A stretch of 19,975 nucleotides of DNA from Saccoglossus kowalevskii (Eukaryota; Hemichordata; Enteropneusta; Harrimaniidae). The notes under the pieces are model-generated. The model was not told the origin of the DNA. It saw only the letters and a list, made by a program, of their open reading frames with translations, and searched no databases. The number at the start of each line of letters is the position of its first letter. Positions within the stretch are counted from its first letter, which is position 1. A program made the translations under genes and the position numbers. Of this stretch, positions 19,107 to 19,975 are shown one piece after another. The DNA lies in contig NW_003124901.1 of NCBI RefSeq assembly GCF_000003605.2, positions 114,950 through 134,924 on the forward strand, written 5' to 3'.

Positions 19107-19975
19107 CTACAACTAACTGTAATGTACGTTACGACTAACTGTAATGTACACTACGACTAACTGTATTGTATGCTACGACTAACTCTATTGTATGCTACGA
19201 CTAACTCTATTGTACGCTACGATTAACTGTAATGTACGCTACGACTAACTGTATTGTATGCTACAACTAACTGTAATGTATGCTACGACTAACTTTATTG
19301 TATGCTACAACTAACTGTAATGTATGCTACGACTAACTGTATTGTATGCTACAACTAACTGTAATGTATGCTACGACTAACTGTAATGTACGCTACGCCT
19401 AACTGTAATGTACACCACGTCTAACTGTAATGTATGCTACGACTAACTGTATTGTACGCTACGACTAACTGTATTGTACGCTACGTCTAACTGTAATATA
19501 CACTACATCTAACTGTATTGTATGCTACGACTAACTGTAATGTACATTACGACTAACTGTAATGTACACTACGTCTAACTGTAATGTACACCACGTCTAA
19601 CTGTAATGTACGCTACGACTAACTGTAATGTATGCTACATCTAACTGTAATGTACGCTATGTCTATCTGTAATGTATGCTAAAACTAACTGTAATGTACA
19701 CCACGTCTAACTGTAATGTATGCTACGACTAACTGTATTGTACGCTACGACTAACTGTATTGTACGCTACGTCTAACTGTAATATACACTACATCTAACT
19801 GTATTGTATGCTACGACTAACTGTAATGTACATTACGACTAACTGTAATGTACACTACGTCTAACTGTAATGTACACCACGTCTAATTGTATTGTACGCT
19901 ACGACTAACTGTATTGTACGCTACGACTAACTGTAATGTACACTACGACTAAGTGTAATGTATGCTACGACTAAA
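19107..19975. repeat. 22-bp monomer array, about 39.5 copies, with 44-bp and 286-bp higher-order repeats
   Basis: Monomers (core CTAACTGTAATGTA, preceded by CTACGA) fall in exact 22-bp register from 19107 to the end: starts at 19261, 19393 and 19921 are 7, 13 and 37 units on. Variant positions define higher-order structure. Alternating CTACAAC and CTACGAC types make 44-bp dimers over 19239-19370. The segment 19401-19600 is identical by eye to 19687-19886, an offset of 286 bp or 13 monomers. Confidence 0.92.

Larger units (their letters stand above)
18701..19975. repeat. Minisatellite block built from a 22-bp ancestral monomer; continues past the window end
   Basis: The whole stretch consists of variants of one ~22-bp monomer. 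On the left it reads CTAGAAC-GACCGTAATGTA, on the right CTACGACTAACTGTAATGTA. The left part (18728-18990) uses a 53-bp unit. 19003-19053 shows single 22-bp monomers, then a 31-bp unrelated insert (19054-19084), then the regular array. The block is truncated by the window edge, so its full length is unknown. No reading frame is maintained. Confidence 0.9.

Noticed and set aside
18701-19975. CRISPR array or bacterial repeat region
   Set aside because: Repeats are contiguous 22- and 53-bp tandem units without unique spacers, in a eukaryotic context. This is a minisatellite.

Overview
This window looks like nuclear DNA of an animal, most likely a marine invertebrate. It is A+T-rich, gene-poor and full of decayed mobile elements. 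The eukaryotic reading rests on a pair of matching GT-AG splice junctions, a branch-point-like CTAAC, two AATAAA poly(A) signals, remnants of two retrotransposon classes (Ty3/Gypsy and DIRS-like), several short inverted-repeat elements and a minisatellite. There are no operons, Shine-Dalgarno sites or bacterial-style packed ORFs. The phylum cannot be fixed from what I can see.

Positions 1-2290 hold the 3' end of a host gene on the + strand. A 34-nt internal exon (72-105) and a terminal exon (coding 2155-2208) are in compatible frames and are followed by a short 3' UTR with poly(A) signals. They would encode only the last 28 residues of the protein, and I do not recognise it. The 2 kb intron carries two inverted-repeat elements: a ~1.2 kb one with C-run motifs (305-1492) and a ~276 bp MITE-like one (1750-2025).

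Positions 2290-8650 are intergenic and form a graveyard of mobile elements. They contain a degenerate TTACG-rich tract, one copy of a TTAA-flanked repeat (3316-3450), two unidentified decayed reading frames, a frameshifted Ty3/Gypsy integrase remnant on the + strand (6083-6690), and a G+C-rich DIRS-like reverse transcriptase/RNase H remnant on the - strand (about 7190-8640). The longest open frames here are antisense shadows of the DIRS-like remnant.

Positions 8650-18690 are about 10 kb of A+T-rich DNA in which I find no convincing gene. They contain a second, more complete copy of the TTAA-flanked element (12946-13114), a decayed TACTGTAAAT-type repeat, a CpG-rich repeat pair, a tRNA-like fragment lacking its anticodon arm, and an 85-bp hairpin element.

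Positions 18700-19975 are a minisatellite that runs off the window. A 53-bp unit (five copies) gives way to a 22-bp monomer array of about 39 copies in perfect register, with 44-bp dimers and a 286-bp (13-monomer) higher-order repeat that is identical over 200 bp. I find no new molecular system. The most notable items are the nested structure of the satellite, the shared inverted-repeat families and the DIRS-like remnant.
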